From NCBI GenBank assembly GCA_023411395.1, contig JAEYOV010000007.1:62001-126000 (forward strand): DNA of 64,000 bases. Reading direction: 5' to 3'. Made by a program: the position numbers and the translations under genes. Positions 43,852 through 53,372 of the stretch are shown piece by piece. The first letter of the stretch is position 1; the number at the start of each line of letters is the position of its first letter. The stretch comes from Bacillota bacterium (GTDB lineage: Bacteria > Bacillota > Clostridia > Christensenellales > Aristaeellaceae). Under the pieces are notes generated by a model. That model ran no database searches and had not been told where the DNA came from. It saw nothing but the letters and a program-made list of their open reading frames with translations.

Positions 43852-44391
43852 CTATTCCTTTTCATAAAGCTGGATGCTGTTTTCCCCGTCGGTCTCCAAA
43901 AGCCGTACGGCCACCACCTCATTGCGGGAGGTGGGCATGTTCATCCCCACGTAATCCGCCCGGATGGGCAGCTCCCTGTGGCCTCTGTCCACCAGCACCG
44001 CCAGTTGGATGGAGGCTGGCCGGCCCAGGGCCATAATGGCGTCCATGGCCGCCCTTGCGGTGCGCCCCGTATAAATCACATCATCCACCAGGATGATGTT
44101 TTTTTGAGCCACGGGAAAGGGAATCCGGGTTTCGCTGAGCACCGGCTGATCGCAGGTTACGGTCAGGTCGTCCCGGTACAGGGTAATATCCAGCTCGCCC
44201 ACGGGAATCGCGATTCCCTCGAACCGGACGATATTTTGGGCAATCCTTTGGGCCAGGGGAATTCCGCGTGTTTTGATGCCAACCAGGCATACGCTTTGCA
44301 GGTCCCGGTGATGCTCGATCACCTGGTGGGCCATTCGGGAAAGCGTGCGGAGAATTTTCGTTTCATCGGCGATTTGCGCTTTCAGCCGCAT
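43852..44391 (-). CDS. pyrR: bifunctional pyr operon regulator / uracil phosphoribosyltransferase
   Basis: RNA-binding attenuation protein of pyrimidine synthesis with weak uracil phosphoribosyltransferase activity. The PRPP site NIILVDDVIYTGRTARAAMD lies near residue 95. HRELPIRADYVGMNMPTSRNE near residue 137 is typical of PyrR. The length of 179 residues is standard. It lies 17 bases after the MFS gene and shares its transcript. No pyrB or pyrP genes are present, so any regulated targets are elsewhere, and no PyrR-binding hairpin was identified here. Confidence 0.95.
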   Translation of the reverse strand: MRLKAQIADETKILRTLSRMAHQVIEHHRDLQSVCLVGIKTRGIPLAQRIAQNIVRFEGIAIPVGELDITLYRDDLTVTCDQPVLSETRIPFPVAQKNIILVDDVIYTGRTARAAMDAIMALGRPASIQLAVLVDRGHRELPIRADYVGMNMPTSRNEVVAVRLLETDGENSIQLYEKE

Positions 44392-44408
44392 GGTATCCCT
44401 CCTTTAGG

Positions 44409-45662
44409 TCAGGCCTGGGCCGCATCGGAAACCGGATCAGCCGCCAGGGTGGCCTCCTTTTTTGCGGAAGGAATCCTGAAGGCCACAAACAGGTTGCCCA
44501 GTGACAGGAACGCGGCGATGAAGAACACCCATTGCGGCCCCCAATTGACCCAAATGGCTGCGCTTAACTGAGCCGCCAGAATGGCCACAATATGGTCCAG
44601 GCTGATACCGGTGGACAGCGTGGCAGTGATCTCCTCGTCACTTACCGCAATGGAGCGCAGATAGATGGACTTGACGATGCCGATCTGCATGGACAACCGG
44701 TCCAGCACAAACAGGCCGTATACCACCATCACCGGCCAGCTCCCCTCGGGCAGCAGGCGGCTGGTGATCCCCCACACCACAAAGCCGTACAGCACATAGA
44801 TGATGATAAAGGACAGCGCATCCACATACATCATGCGCTTGATACCGAACTTATCCATCCAATGCCCGATCCAGCGCATGAAAAAAATGCCCAGGAAGCT
44901 GCTGGCAATGAGCAGCAGGGACATGATATCCGCGCCCTTGCGCAACAGCTCCACCACCACCCAGGAGCCAAACACGAAAGCGATTTGCTTTTGCACGCCG
45001 TGCAATATGGTCAGGAGGTAAAAATAACGGTACTGCTTGCGGAACAGCAGCTTAAACCGCCTTACGCTGGCAGGCTGCGGCCCAACGCGGCGGACCAGCA
45101 GCACTGATGCGACAATCGCCACCAGAAAGGATACGGACCCCAGCAAAAAAACGGCTTTGACGGGGGTGGAAAAGGTAAAAGCGCCGCTCCTGAACCCAAA
45201 GAACACAATAAGCCCGGCCGCAAAGCCCACCGCGGTTTTGGCGCTTGCATACTGGCCCATGCGCCGCCCCACCTGATTAGGCTCCGCCAGAGCCATGCCG
45301 ATGGAATCCTGCAATGGCATGAACAGGTGCATGCCCATGGAGTTGATGAACAGGAAAAGCAGCATCACGCCAAAGGAGGGCGTGAATATCCCCAGCGCCG
45401 TCAGCCCCAGGCAGGCCAGAATCTGGGCGACAAGGCTTGCTTTCAAATCGCCCCACGCAGAAAGGGAAGCGATTACCAGTGCGCAAAGCATACCGGGCAG
45501 TTCCCTGGGAAACTCGATAAACCCGCGCTGGGTGGTGGTCACCTGATAAACCTCTTTGAAATAATTCGAATAAATGGCGTCACTCAAGCCGTTTCCCAGC
45601 GCCGCCGCCGTAATCAGGATGAAAAACAGCACCATGTCCCTGCGCTGCGTCCGCCTTTGCAT
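44409..45662 (-). CDS. MFS transporter
   Basis: A 417-residue major facilitator protein with about twelve membrane segments. ATG 45662 was chosen because it lies just after the promoter and has AAGGGATG before it; the longer frame would cross the promoter. Motif-A-like loops are modified: the stretch HWMDKFGIKRMMYVDALSF in the second half is the clearest. The substrate is unknown. Cotranscription with pyrR is suggested by the 17-base gap, but a pyrimidine substrate would be speculation. Confidence 0.82.
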   Translation of the reverse strand: MQRRTQRRDMVLFFILITAAALGNGLSDAIYSNYFKEVYQVTTTQRGFIEFPRELPGMLCALVIASLSAWGDLKASLVAQILACLGLTALGIFTPSFGVMLLFLFINSMGMHLFMPLQDSIGMALAEPNQVGRRMGQYASAKTAVGFAAGLIVFFGFRSGAFTFSTPVKAVFLLGSVSFLVAIVASVLLVRRVGPQPASVRRFKLLFRKQYRYFYLLTILHGVQKQIAFVFGSWVVVELLRKGADIMSLLLIASSFLGIFFMRWIGHWMDKFGIKRMMYVDALSFIIIYVLYGFVVWGITSRLLPEGSWPVMVVYGLFVLDRLSMQIGIVKSIYLRSIAVSDEEITATLSTGISLDHIVAILAAQLSAAIWVNWGPQWVFFIAAFLSLGNLFVAFRIPSAKKEATLAADPVSDAAQA

Positions 45663-45703
45663 GTACGTGCATCCCTTTCCATCTATTAAAAAGCGTTTCT
45701 TGT

Positions 45704-45732
45704 ATTGTAACAGGCAAAGCAATTTGCCGCAA
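45704..45732 (-). promoter_or_regulatory. promoter of the MFS-pyrR unit
   Basis: Minus-strand TTGCGG and TACAAT with 17 bases between, 42 bases before the MFS start. The rest of the gap to dnaE (45733-45911) shows no gene and no clear terminator. Confidence 0.6.
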
Positions 45733-45911
45733 TGTGCAATTCGCCCCAATTTTTGGTCCCGATCCTGCTCTGCCTGACAAAGAAGTGGATGGATGTCAGC
45801 CGCAGGGCAGCCTGCGTGGAAGCAAAAGCCGGGCTGGGCTGATGCTGACGGCCGGGTAACGCCGCATGCCCCTGCAAGGACGGGCGCGCCGGATGATGTT
45901 ATCCTCCCGCG

Positions 45912-48900
45912 CTATAGAACCGCCCTTACATTATCTGATCCCAGCAGCGTTTCCAGCGCCTGCTGCACCGGCTCGTCCCCGTCGCACCACAGATTCCTTG
46001 GCGTGAGCAGCGTGATGCGCTCCGCCGGAATATGAAAGTATACCGGCACCGGACCGGGATAACCGCTCAGGGCCGGCTTCACCCGCTCCATCTGCTCCCG
46101 GCTTCCCCGAAGATACAGCTTCATGGGCGCCTGCCTGGCAAGCTGGGCGTCGGTGAGGGCAGGCGCGGACTGGTGAAAGGGCAGCGGGAACAGATCGTCG
46201 GGATCGTCCGCCGGCGCCTGATATCCTTTGGGCGCAAGCGGCGCAGGCACCCCCTCCTGTTCGGAGGGCACCAGGGAAGACACGTTGTCTACCAGCAGCT
46301 TCGTTTCCTCATCCTCCCTGATGGATAGCTTGCCGGTCAGCACCACCAGTTCGTCCGATTTGAGCATTCCGCCATATTTTTCATACACCTTGGGGAAAAC
46401 CAGCCCCTCGATCTGTCCGGTTAAGTCTTCCAGCGTCACAAAGCCCATGAACGCGCCCTTTTTGGTGGCCTTGCCCCTGGCGTCCACGAGGATGCCGCCC
46501 ATGCGCACCACCATACCGTCCATGGACTGGCCCTTGTCCGGCCGCTCACCTAGCTCCGCCACATAGGCGGTGTTGCATTCCATTTGATTCAGAATCTGCG
46601 CGTACTCGTCCAGGGGATGGCCGCTGATGTAGACCCCGGTCATTTCCTTTTCCATGGACAGGAGCGAGCGCAGGGGGAATTCCTCTACGTTTGGCAGCTT
46701 CTCCTGAAGAAAGCCGCCTGCCGGCAGGCCGCCGCCCAGGTCAAACAGCGATACCTGCCCCGATACGTTTTGCTTGCGGCGGTTTGCAGCAGCGTCCATG
46801 GCAGGTTCATACACATTCAAAAGCTGGGCGCGCCTGGCCCCGGTGCCATCAAAAGCCCCGGCTTTGATGAGGCTCTCCACCACGCGCTTGTTTACGCTGT
46901 CGGTATCCACCCGGCGGCAGAAATCAAAAATATCCTTGTATTTTCCCTTTTCCCGTTCCCGGACGATGGCTTCCACCGCGCCCTGGCCCACGTTTTTCAC
47001 CGCGCCAAGGCCAAAGCGTATGCCCGGCTTGCCGCTTGAGGCGTCGACCCTGAAGCGCCAGGCGCTGACATTCACGTCCGGCGGCAGGATGGGGATGTCA
47101 TGGGCGCGGCAGTATTGGATGTATCCCGCGATTTTTGTGGCATTGCCGTACACACTGTTCATGATGGCCGCCATGAACGGCATGGGATGGTGATACTTTA
47201 GCCAGGCCGTCTGCACGGCCACCACACCGTAGGCCGCGGCGTGGCTCTTGTTGAAGGCGTAGGAGGCAAAAGCGCTCATTTCGTCAAAAATGTGCTCAGC
47301 CACCTCCTCGGGCACGCCATTGCTCACACAGCCGGGGATGATTTGCTTTCCATCCTCGCCGCGCATGCCGTGGACAAAATATTCCCGTTCCTTTTTCATC
47401 ACGTCATGCTTCTTTTTGGACATGGCCCGGCGCATAAGGTCGCTTCGGCCCAGGGAATAGCCCGCCAGGTCGCGAACGATCTGCATCACCTGCTCCTGAT
47501 AGACCATGCAGCCGTAGGTCACATCCAGGATGGGCTTCAATTTGGGCGTCAAGTACTGCACGGTGGAGGGGTTGTGCTTGCCCTGGATATAGCGCGGGAT
47601 GCTCTCCATGGGGCCGGGGCGGTACAGGGAGATGGCGGCGATGATGTCCTCGAAGTTTTCCGGCTTCATGTTCGTCAAAAAGCTGCGCATGCCGCCGCCC
47701 TCCAACTGGAACACCCCGTCGGTATCCCCCTGGGAGATCATTTCATAGATCGCCGGGTCGTCAAGCGGAATGTCCTCGGGCTTAAAATCCGTCCCCGCTT
47801 CCCTGAGCATATCCAGCGTGTCCCGGATCACGGTCAGGGTACGAAGGCCCAGAAAGTCCATTTTGAGTAAGCCCAGCTTTTCCAGAATACCCATGGGGTA
47901 CTGGGTGGTGACGACTTCGTCGTTTTTCTGAAGGGGTACGTATTGGGTGACGGGCGCGCTGGTGATGAGCACGCCGGCGGCGTGGGTGCTGGCGTGGCGG
48001 GGCATTCCCTCCAAAGACAGCGCCGTGTCGATGAGTTTTTTCACCCTGTCGTCCCCGGCATAGGAGGCCGCCAGGTCGGGGCTCAGCTTCAGCGCTTTTT
48101 CCAGCGTCATGTTCAGCTCAAAGGGCACCGCCTTGGCGACCTTGTCCACCTCCTGGTAGGTCATGCCCAGCACACGGCCCACATCCCGCACCACGCCGCG
48201 CGCGGCCATGGTACCGAAGGTGATAATTTGAGCCACGTGGTCCGCGCCGTATTTGGAAGCAACATAATCGATGACCTCCTGGCGGCGCTCGTAGCAAAAG
48301 TCGATATCCAGGTCCGGCATGGAGATACGCTCCGGGTTCAAAAAACGCTCGAACAGAAGGTTGTATTTCAGCGGGTCCAGCGCGGTGATGCCAAGGGTGT
48401 ACGCCACGATGGAACCCGCGCCGCTGCCCCGGCCCGGCCCCACCATGATGTTGTGGCTTTTGGCGTAATGTATGAAATCCCACACGATCAGGAAGTAATC
48501 CACATAGCCCATGCTTTTGATGGTGTCCAGTTCGTACATCAGGCGGCGGTAAGGGGCGCTGCCCTCCCCCGCTTCGCCGGGATACCGTTTTTCAAGACCC
48601 TGTTTGCACAAGCCGGTCAGCAAGGATAAAGGCGTCTCCCCCTCCGGGATGGGCTTGAAGCTTGGCAAGTGGATCTTGTCAAAATCAAAGGTGACGCGGC
48701 ACATAGCCGCAACCTTTTGGGTGTTGTCGATGGCGTCGGGCCAGGCGGCAAAGAGGGCGCGCATCTCCTCCTCGCTTTTGACAAACAGTTCCTCCGTCTC
48801 CATGCGCATGCGGGCGTCATCCGCCAGTGTCTTGCCCGTCTGGATGCACATCAGCACCTCCTGGGCCGCCGCGTCTTCCCGCTTCAAATAGTGGGCGTCG

Positions 48901-49505
48901 TTGGTGGCGATCAGGGGCACGCCCGTCTCCCGGCTTAAGCGGACCAGTTCCGGCAGCACCTGCTTTTCCTCCGGGATGCCGTGATCCATGATCTCGATAT
49001 AAAACTTATCCTTGCCGAACAGGGTTTGCATGCGCAGCGCGTATTCTTTGGCCTCCTGCCGCCGGCCCTGGAGCAGCAGTTTGGGCAGATCGCCGCTTAA
49101 GCACGCGGACAGGCATATAAGGCCTTCGGCATGCTTCTCCAGCAGCTTGTAATCGATGCGGGGCCGGTAATAAAAGCCCCGCAAAAAGCCCTCGCTCACC
49201 AGCGCCATCAGGTTTTGATAGCCCGTATTGTTCTCGCACAGCAGTATCAAATGGCTGTACTCCCGGTTCACCACCTGCTTGTCCTCCATATCCGGGCAGA
49301 TGTATACCTCACAGCCGAGAATGGGGCGGATGTTGTTTGCCGTGCATTCCTGATAGAATTCCACCGCGCCGTACAAAACGCCGTGATCCGTCACGGCGCA
49401 GCTATCCATGCCCAGCTCCTTCAAATGCCGTACCAGATGCTTGATCCGGCAGGCGCCGTCCAGCAGGCTGTATTCCGTATGCAGATGCAGGTGGGTAAAG
49501 GCCAT
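45912..49505 (-). CDS. dnaE: DNA polymerase III alpha subunit
   Basis: Replicative DNA polymerase, 1197 residues. ATG 49505 is preferred, with GAGGTGA 5 bases before it; a GTG at 49514 is possible. The PHP domain starts FTHLHLHTEYSLLDG with its metal-binding histidines intact. The polymerase active site includes MPDLDIDFCYERRQEVIDY near residue 390. Near residue 1000, GGILVDARGKATKKGAFMGF begins the OB-fold that contacts single-stranded DNA. The protein is DnaE rather than PolC, because no exonuclease insertion is present. It stands alone behind a promoter. Confidence 0.97.
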   Translation of the reverse strand: MAFTHLHLHTEYSLLDGACRIKHLVRHLKELGMDSCAVTDHGVLYGAVEFYQECTANNIRPILGCEVYICPDMEDKQVVNREYSHLILLCENNTGYQNLMALVSEGFLRGFYYRPRIDYKLLEKHAEGLICLSACLSGDLPKLLLQGRRQEAKEYALRMQTLFGKDKFYIEIMDHGIPEEKQVLPELVRLSRETGVPLIATNDAHYLKREDAAAQEVLMCIQTGKTLADDARMRMETEELFVKSEEEMRALFAAWPDAIDNTQKVAAMCRVTFDFDKIHLPSFKPIPEGETPLSLLTGLCKQGLEKRYPGEAGEGSAPYRRLMYELDTIKSMGYVDYFLIVWDFIHYAKSHNIMVGPGRGSGAGSIVAYTLGITALDPLKYNLLFERFLNPERISMPDLDIDFCYERRQEVIDYVASKYGADHVAQIITFGTMAARGVVRDVGRVLGMTYQEVDKVAKAVPFELNMTLEKALKLSPDLAASYAGDDRVKKLIDTALSLEGMPRHASTHAAGVLITSAPVTQYVPLQKNDEVVTTQYPMGILEKLGLLKMDFLGLRTLTVIRDTLDMLREAGTDFKPEDIPLDDPAIYEMISQGDTDGVFQLEGGGMRSFLTNMKPENFEDIIAAISLYRPGPMESIPRYIQGKHNPSTVQYLTPKLKPILDVTYGCMVYQEQVMQIVRDLAGYSLGRSDLMRRAMSKKKHDVMKKEREYFVHGMRGEDGKQIIPGCVSNGVPEEVAEHIFDEMSAFASYAFNKSHAAAYGVVAVQTAWLKYHHPMPFMAAIMNSVYGNATKIAGYIQYCRAHDIPILPPDVNVSAWRFRVDASSGKPGIRFGLGAVKNVGQGAVEAIVREREKGKYKDIFDFCRRVDTDSVNKRVVESLIKAGAFDGTGARRAQLLNVYEPAMDAAANRRKQNVSGQVSLFDLGGGLPAGGFLQEKLPNVEEFPLRSLLSMEKEMTGVYISGHPLDEYAQILNQMECNTAYVAELGERPDKGQSMDGMVVRMGGILVDARGKATKKGAFMGFVTLEDLTGQIEGLVFPKVYEKYGGMLKSDELVVLTGKLSIREDEETKLLVDNVSSLVPSEQEGVPAPLAPKGYQAPADDPDDLFPLPFHQSAPALTDAQLARQAPMKLYLRGSREQMERVKPALSGYPGPVPVYFHIPAERITLLTPRNLWCDGDEPVQQALETLLGSDNVRAVL

Positions 49506-49523
49506 TTCGTTCACCTCGGGAGT

Positions 49524-49553
49524 ATTATACCATACAGGAACGGAACGGGTCAG
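49524..49553 (-). promoter_or_regulatory. dnaE promoter
   Basis: Minus-strand CTGACC and TATAAT with 18 bases between and TGG before the -10, 18 bases before the start codon. Confidence 0.55.
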
Positions 49554-49640
49554 CGGGAAGGGTTAAAAAATCCGCCGGCCGGATTCATCGCCGCCGCGGT
49601 CCGGTACCTCTCCCGCGGGTTTTGCGTTGCAGCTAAATGC

Positions 49641-49680
49641 GCAAAGGCCCTGTTTCCTATGATGAAAACAGGGCCTTTGC
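49641..49680. terminator. 15-bp perfect inverted repeat after the SH3-repeat gene
   Basis: GCAAAGGCCCTGTTT is perfectly repeated in inverse around a ten-base loop. It probably ends the SH3-repeat transcript, although no long T-run follows on either strand. Confidence 0.6.
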
Positions 49681-49734
49681 CGGCGGGCGTCCGGGAACTG
49701 CATACCGCTACTTGCCTTTCCGTCAACCCGGGCT

Positions 49735-50460
49735 TTATTTGGACAAATAGGATTTTCGCATATATCCGACACTCCCATCGGAGGTCAGCACATAGGCATA
49801 TGTCTTGTCGGCATTGTAATCCAGCACCGTGATGGCTGATCCATCGTTATAACGGCCAAGATTCCTGCTGCTTGAGCTGGAGGACGGCTTGTCATACAAA
49901 TAGGCGTATCCCTTGGGCGTGCCGCTTACATAACGAACGTCATCGCCTGGAAGCGGCGGCTCCCAGCAGAATGCCAGGCTCGTTTTCCTGATGTATCCCG
50001 TTTGGTTGTCATAGGTATAGACCTTGGCAAAATGTTTGTTCTCATACCAGTCCAGTACGGCAACCTGGTCTCCGTTGTCATAGCGGCCCAGGTTTCTGCC
50101 ATTGGTGGAAGAGGGCATATCGTACAGATAACAGTACCCGTAGGGCTTGATGCTGTTCACATAACAAAGGTCATAACAAGCGTCAAGCGATATCAGGCTG
50201 GATTTGCGCATATAGCCGGTCTGGTCGTCGCAGGTCAGAACATACGCGAAATTCCTGTCGGCATTCCAGTCCAGAATGTCGATCCAGGCGCCGTTGTCGT
50301 AGCGGCCCAGGTTTCTGCCATTGGTTGAAGAAGGCTTATCGTACAGGTAGCAGTAGCCGTTGGGCTCTGTGCTGGCGACGATATAGGCGTCGGCAAAGGC
50401 AAGGCAGCAAACGGACAAGAGCAATACAAGAATCAGAGCAAAAATCATCCATTTCTTCAA
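49735..50460 (-). CDS. secreted protein with three SH3-like repeats
   Basis: The 241 residues begin with a signal peptide (FALILVLLLSVCCLAFADA). Three repeats of about 65 residues follow, each with YCYLYDKPSSTNGRNLGRYD or a variant and ending TGYMRKSSL. The pattern of a repeated G-Y-x-Y-L-Y-D-x-P-S-S and a closing G-Y-(M/I)-R-K is that of bacterial SH3 (SH3b) domains, which bind peptidoglycan or surface polymers. Repeats one and two are very alike even at DNA level, indicating a recent duplication. No enzymatic domain is present. Confidence 0.8.
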   Translation of the reverse strand: MKKWMIFALILVLLLSVCCLAFADAYIVASTEPNGYCYLYDKPSSTNGRNLGRYDNGAWIDILDWNADRNFAYVLTCDDQTGYMRKSSLISLDACYDLCYVNSIKPYGYCYLYDMPSSTNGRNLGRYDNGDQVAVLDWYENKHFAKVYTYDNQTGYIRKTSLAFCWEPPLPGDDVRYVSGTPKGYAYLYDKPSSSSSSRNLGRYNDGSAITVLDYNADKTYAYVLTSDGSVGYMRKSYLSK

Positions 50461-50530
50461 AGTAAGCCCCCCTTTTTGTCTTCATTCATAGGATATGGGC
50501 GCCATACGCCTCTTTGCACTTACTTCCCGT

Positions 50531-51586
50531 TCAGAAGCCCAGACATTTATAGGGAACAAAGCCGCGCACCAGGCCGACATCGGCAGATACCTCGATGTAC
50601 GCCCAGTCAAAATCGGGATTGTAGGCCAGATACAAAACCGGGGTGCCGGCACTCAAAGCCGTAATGTAACTGCGGTCATCCGGCATGCAATCCGTAATCC
50701 TGCAGGCTGTTTCTATGGTGGCGTTCAAACGGGCAAATTCCATGTACCTGCTGCCCACTTTGTCCTTAAAATCGGATTTATGTGTATAACCATATCTTGA
50801 TTTGCCGTCGCCTGTTCCGTACAACACCATGAGCCATTCGCTATCCCACCCCAAAATGTATATTGCTCGGTTCGTGCTGGCCAAAGCCTTCCCGTTGGCA
50901 GCACGGTAATAATGCGTTCCCGGACCGGAGTAGATTTTGAGCGTCTGCCCCCTTCGGAAAGGAAATTCATCAAACGTATGCATACGGTATGTCTTCGGAT
51001 CGATTTTCGGCAGGGTCTGTTCCCGTGTTGGACGCGGTGTGGCGGCGGCCGTACCGCCAATGATTTTGTAAGGGACGCCCTCCATTTTGCAAAAGGTTTC
51101 AGCCACCGAACCTGGATAAACTTCCACCGTTACCCGGCCGCTGAATTCAAACAGGGCATAACCTATGCCTGTGACCGTTGAGGGGATGCGGATTGACTGC
51201 AAGCTGCCGCAGTACGAAAAACAGTCATCGCCTATTGACTGCAGCCCCTCAGGCAGTTCAACCGATACCAAACCCGAATAGCCTATAAAGTTCAGCCCTT
51301 CAATGACCCTGACTGTGTTGGGAACCGTTACGGATATGAGGCTGTGCGCATCGCTGCTGTCAGACTGAAATATCGCGGAATTTCCAATGATGGTTACCGG
51401 CACGCCCCCCAGCGAGGAGGGAATGGCAAGATAGCGGTCATTGCCCAGATATCTTGTTATAGTTGCTTCTTTACCGTTGATGGAATACTCCCAGTTTCCA
51501 TCCTTATAAGTTTTGTCCGCAAAAGCCTGCGTTACAAGTCCCATTGATATGACTACCAAAAGCAGAAGAATGATGCCCCTTTTCAT
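50531..51586 (-). CDS. secreted protein with leucine-rich repeats and an SH3-like domain
   Basis: The start MKRGIILLLLVVISMGLVTQ at 51586 gives a signal peptide and follows GGGGAG. Residues ~45-165 hold BspA-like leucine-rich repeats (GLVSVELPEGLQSIGDDCF; SLQSIRIPSTVTGIGYALF). Residues ~205-345 resemble SH3-type surface domains (FPFRRGQTLKIYSGPGTHYY). The 351-residue protein is probably displayed or secreted and binds a surface polymer or protein. It is next to the other SH3 protein on the same strand, 70 bases apart. Confidence 0.8.
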   Translation of the reverse strand: MKRGIILLLLVVISMGLVTQAFADKTYKDGNWEYSINGKEATITRYLGNDRYLAIPSSLGGVPVTIIGNSAIFQSDSSDAHSLISVTVPNTVRVIEGLNFIGYSGLVSVELPEGLQSIGDDCFSYCGSLQSIRIPSTVTGIGYALFEFSGRVTVEVYPGSVAETFCKMEGVPYKIIGGTAAATPRPTREQTLPKIDPKTYRMHTFDEFPFRRGQTLKIYSGPGTHYYRAANGKALASTNRAIYILGWDSEWLMVLYGTGDGKSRYGYTHKSDFKDKVGSRYMEFARLNATIETACRITDCMPDDRSYITALSAGTPVLYLAYNPDFDWAYIEVSADVGLVRGFVPYKCLGF

Positions 51587-51640
51587 GATTGTTTCTCCCC
51601 CATATTCGGTTTCTTTTTCATGCTTTTGCCAATTAGGCAA

Positions 51641-51669
51641 ATCATATCATATAATTGGAAATGTGTAAA
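51641..51669 (-). promoter_or_regulatory. promoter of the LRR/SH3 gene
   Basis: Minus-strand TTTACA and TATGAT with 17 bases between, 54 bases before the start codon. Arms close to CATATCAAATTGG and CCAATTTGATATG flank it (51643-51658 and 51696-51709). Confidence 0.6.
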
Positions 51670-51822
51670 TATGTTACAATGTTTTTAGGACTTGCCAATT
51701 TGATATGATGTATAGATGATAGGCATCCAATGGATATCTGTCCGCGATGAAAGGGCGCACATCCCATACGTATGCTGCTTGCCGGCAAACCTTCACATGG
51801 GCGCCGCTGCCCGAATGTTTGG

Positions 51823-51852
51823 TTGTACACACCTGAAGTATTATGGTATACT
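51823..51852 (+). promoter_or_regulatory. promoter of the dnaD/dnaC-like genes
   Basis: TTGTAC and TATACT with 18 bases between, about 23 bases before the start codon. Confidence 0.5.
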
Positions 51853-51875
51853 GTACGGGACAATGAGGTGGTCAT

Positions 51876-53372
51876 ATGCCATTATTCGAGTTTGACGAGC
51901 AATACCCGCTTTTCGATGCCACGCCCGTGGAGAACCTGTTTGTGCAGGAATACCTCCCCGCGGCCAAGGGCGATTATGTGAAAGTATATATATACGGCCT
52001 GATGCATACATATCACCCCTCCGCCGGCATGAATCTTTCCGTGATGGCGCGGGATCTTGGGCTTTCGGAAGAGGATGTTTATGCCGCGTACCGGTATTGG
52101 GAGCGCAAGGGGCTGGTGCAGCGCACGGCGGACAACCCGCCCGTGTTCCGGTACATGAATGCCAAGCAGCTTTTGTTCATGCGCCAGTGCCCCGCGGAGG
52201 ACAGGCAATACACCCAGTTTGCCGAAGCCCTGTATGCCGCCTTCGGGGAGGACAGGCAGCTTCACGGCCAGGAGACCAGCCTGGCCTACGAGTGGGTGGA
52301 GGATTTGAAGCTTCCCCCGGAGGTGGTATTGATGCTGGTGCAGCATTTGATTTCCACCCGGGGCAAACATTTCAGCTTCAAGGCCGCCCAGAAGCTGGCG
52401 GTGCAGTTGGCGGAAGAGTGCGTGCACACCATTGAGGACGCCGAAATCGTGCTATCCCGCTCCAAAGCCGTATTGGAAGGCACACGCAAAATTTTGCGCC
52501 GCCTGGGCAAAAGGCATCAGCCCTCGGAGGACGAAATGGCGCTGTACCGCAAATGGACCGGCGACTGGGGCTACAACCATGACGCCATTGAGGCCGCCTG
52601 CAAGGAAACCACCAAGGGCGACCCTACCATGGCCTATCTGGACGGGATCTTGAACGGCCTGCGCAGGCGCGGCGAAAAGACGCCCGCCACAGCGAAGCAG
52701 GTGGAAAATCAACTGCTGAAAGAGCAGGGGGAGGCCGCGCCCTTAAAGGAACTCTTCCGTGCCCTGGGCGTAAGCGGCCTCACCGTGAACGAAGGTACGC
52801 TTTCCGTTTACCGGCAGATGCGTGCTTTGGCCGGCCACGACATCATTCTGCTGGCAGCCCGGGAAGCCGCCAGGGCGGGGGGCAGGCTGGATGACGTGCT
52901 CCGCCTTCTGACCACCTGGCATGACAAGGGGCTTGCAACGCCCCTTGAGGTGGAGGAATACATTGCCGCCTTCTATGAGAGCAACCGGCTGCTGGCCCAA
53001 TTGTTCGAGCAGTGCGGCAAAAGCGACAAGCCCGCCGCGTCTGATCGCGCGCTGCTGTTAAAATGGCAGAAGGACTGGAACTTTTCCACCGATATGCTCT
53101 TGCTGGCCGCAACCTACGCCCAGGCCGCGGACAAGAAAATGCCATACATGGACGCATTGCTCAAAGCCTGGCACGGGCAAAGCATCAACACGCCGGAGGC
53201 GGCACAAGCCGCCAGGGAACACCGCGAAAAAGCTACCGCCGCTTCAGCAGCCCCGGCCCGCAAGGGTAAGGTGGTCACAGAGCAGATGTACACCCAGCGC
53301 AAATACGATGAAATCGACCTGAACAAATGGGCAGCCAGCATGATCGAGGAGGCCAGGGAAAGCGATGCCTAA
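51876..53372 (+). CDS. DnaD-domain replication protein
   Basis: Primosome component that helps load helicase, 498 residues. The N-terminal winged-helix part is MNLSVMARDLGLSEEDVYAA (about residues 48-67). Two DnaD C-terminal domains follow: KWTGDWGYNHDAIEAACKE with YLDGILNGLRRRG, and KWQKDWNFSTDMLLLAATYA with YMDALLKAWHGQSI. Each ends with the Y-x-D-x-(I/L)-L motif that touches DNA. It overlaps the DnaC-like gene by eight bases, so the two are made together and probably interact. Confidence 0.9.
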   Translation: MPLFEFDEQYPLFDATPVENLFVQEYLPAAKGDYVKVYIYGLMHTYHPSAGMNLSVMARDLGLSEEDVYAAYRYWERKGLVQRTADNPPVFRYMNAKQLLFMRQCPAEDRQYTQFAEALYAAFGEDRQLHGQETSLAYEWVEDLKLPPEVVLMLVQHLISTRGKHFSFKAAQKLAVQLAEECVHTIEDAEIVLSRSKAVLEGTRKILRRLGKRHQPSEDEMALYRKWTGDWGYNHDAIEAACKETTKGDPTMAYLDGILNGLRRRGEKTPATAKQVENQLLKEQGEAAPLKELFRALGVSGLTVNEGTLSVYRQMRALAGHDIILLAAREAARAGGRLDDVLRLLTTWHDKGLATPLEVEEYIAAFYESNRLLAQLFEQCGKSDKPAASDRALLLKWQKDWNFSTDMLLLAATYAQAADKKMPYMDALLKAWHGQSINTPEAAQAAREHREKATAASAAPARKGKVVTEQMYTQRKYDEIDLNKWAASMIEEARESDA

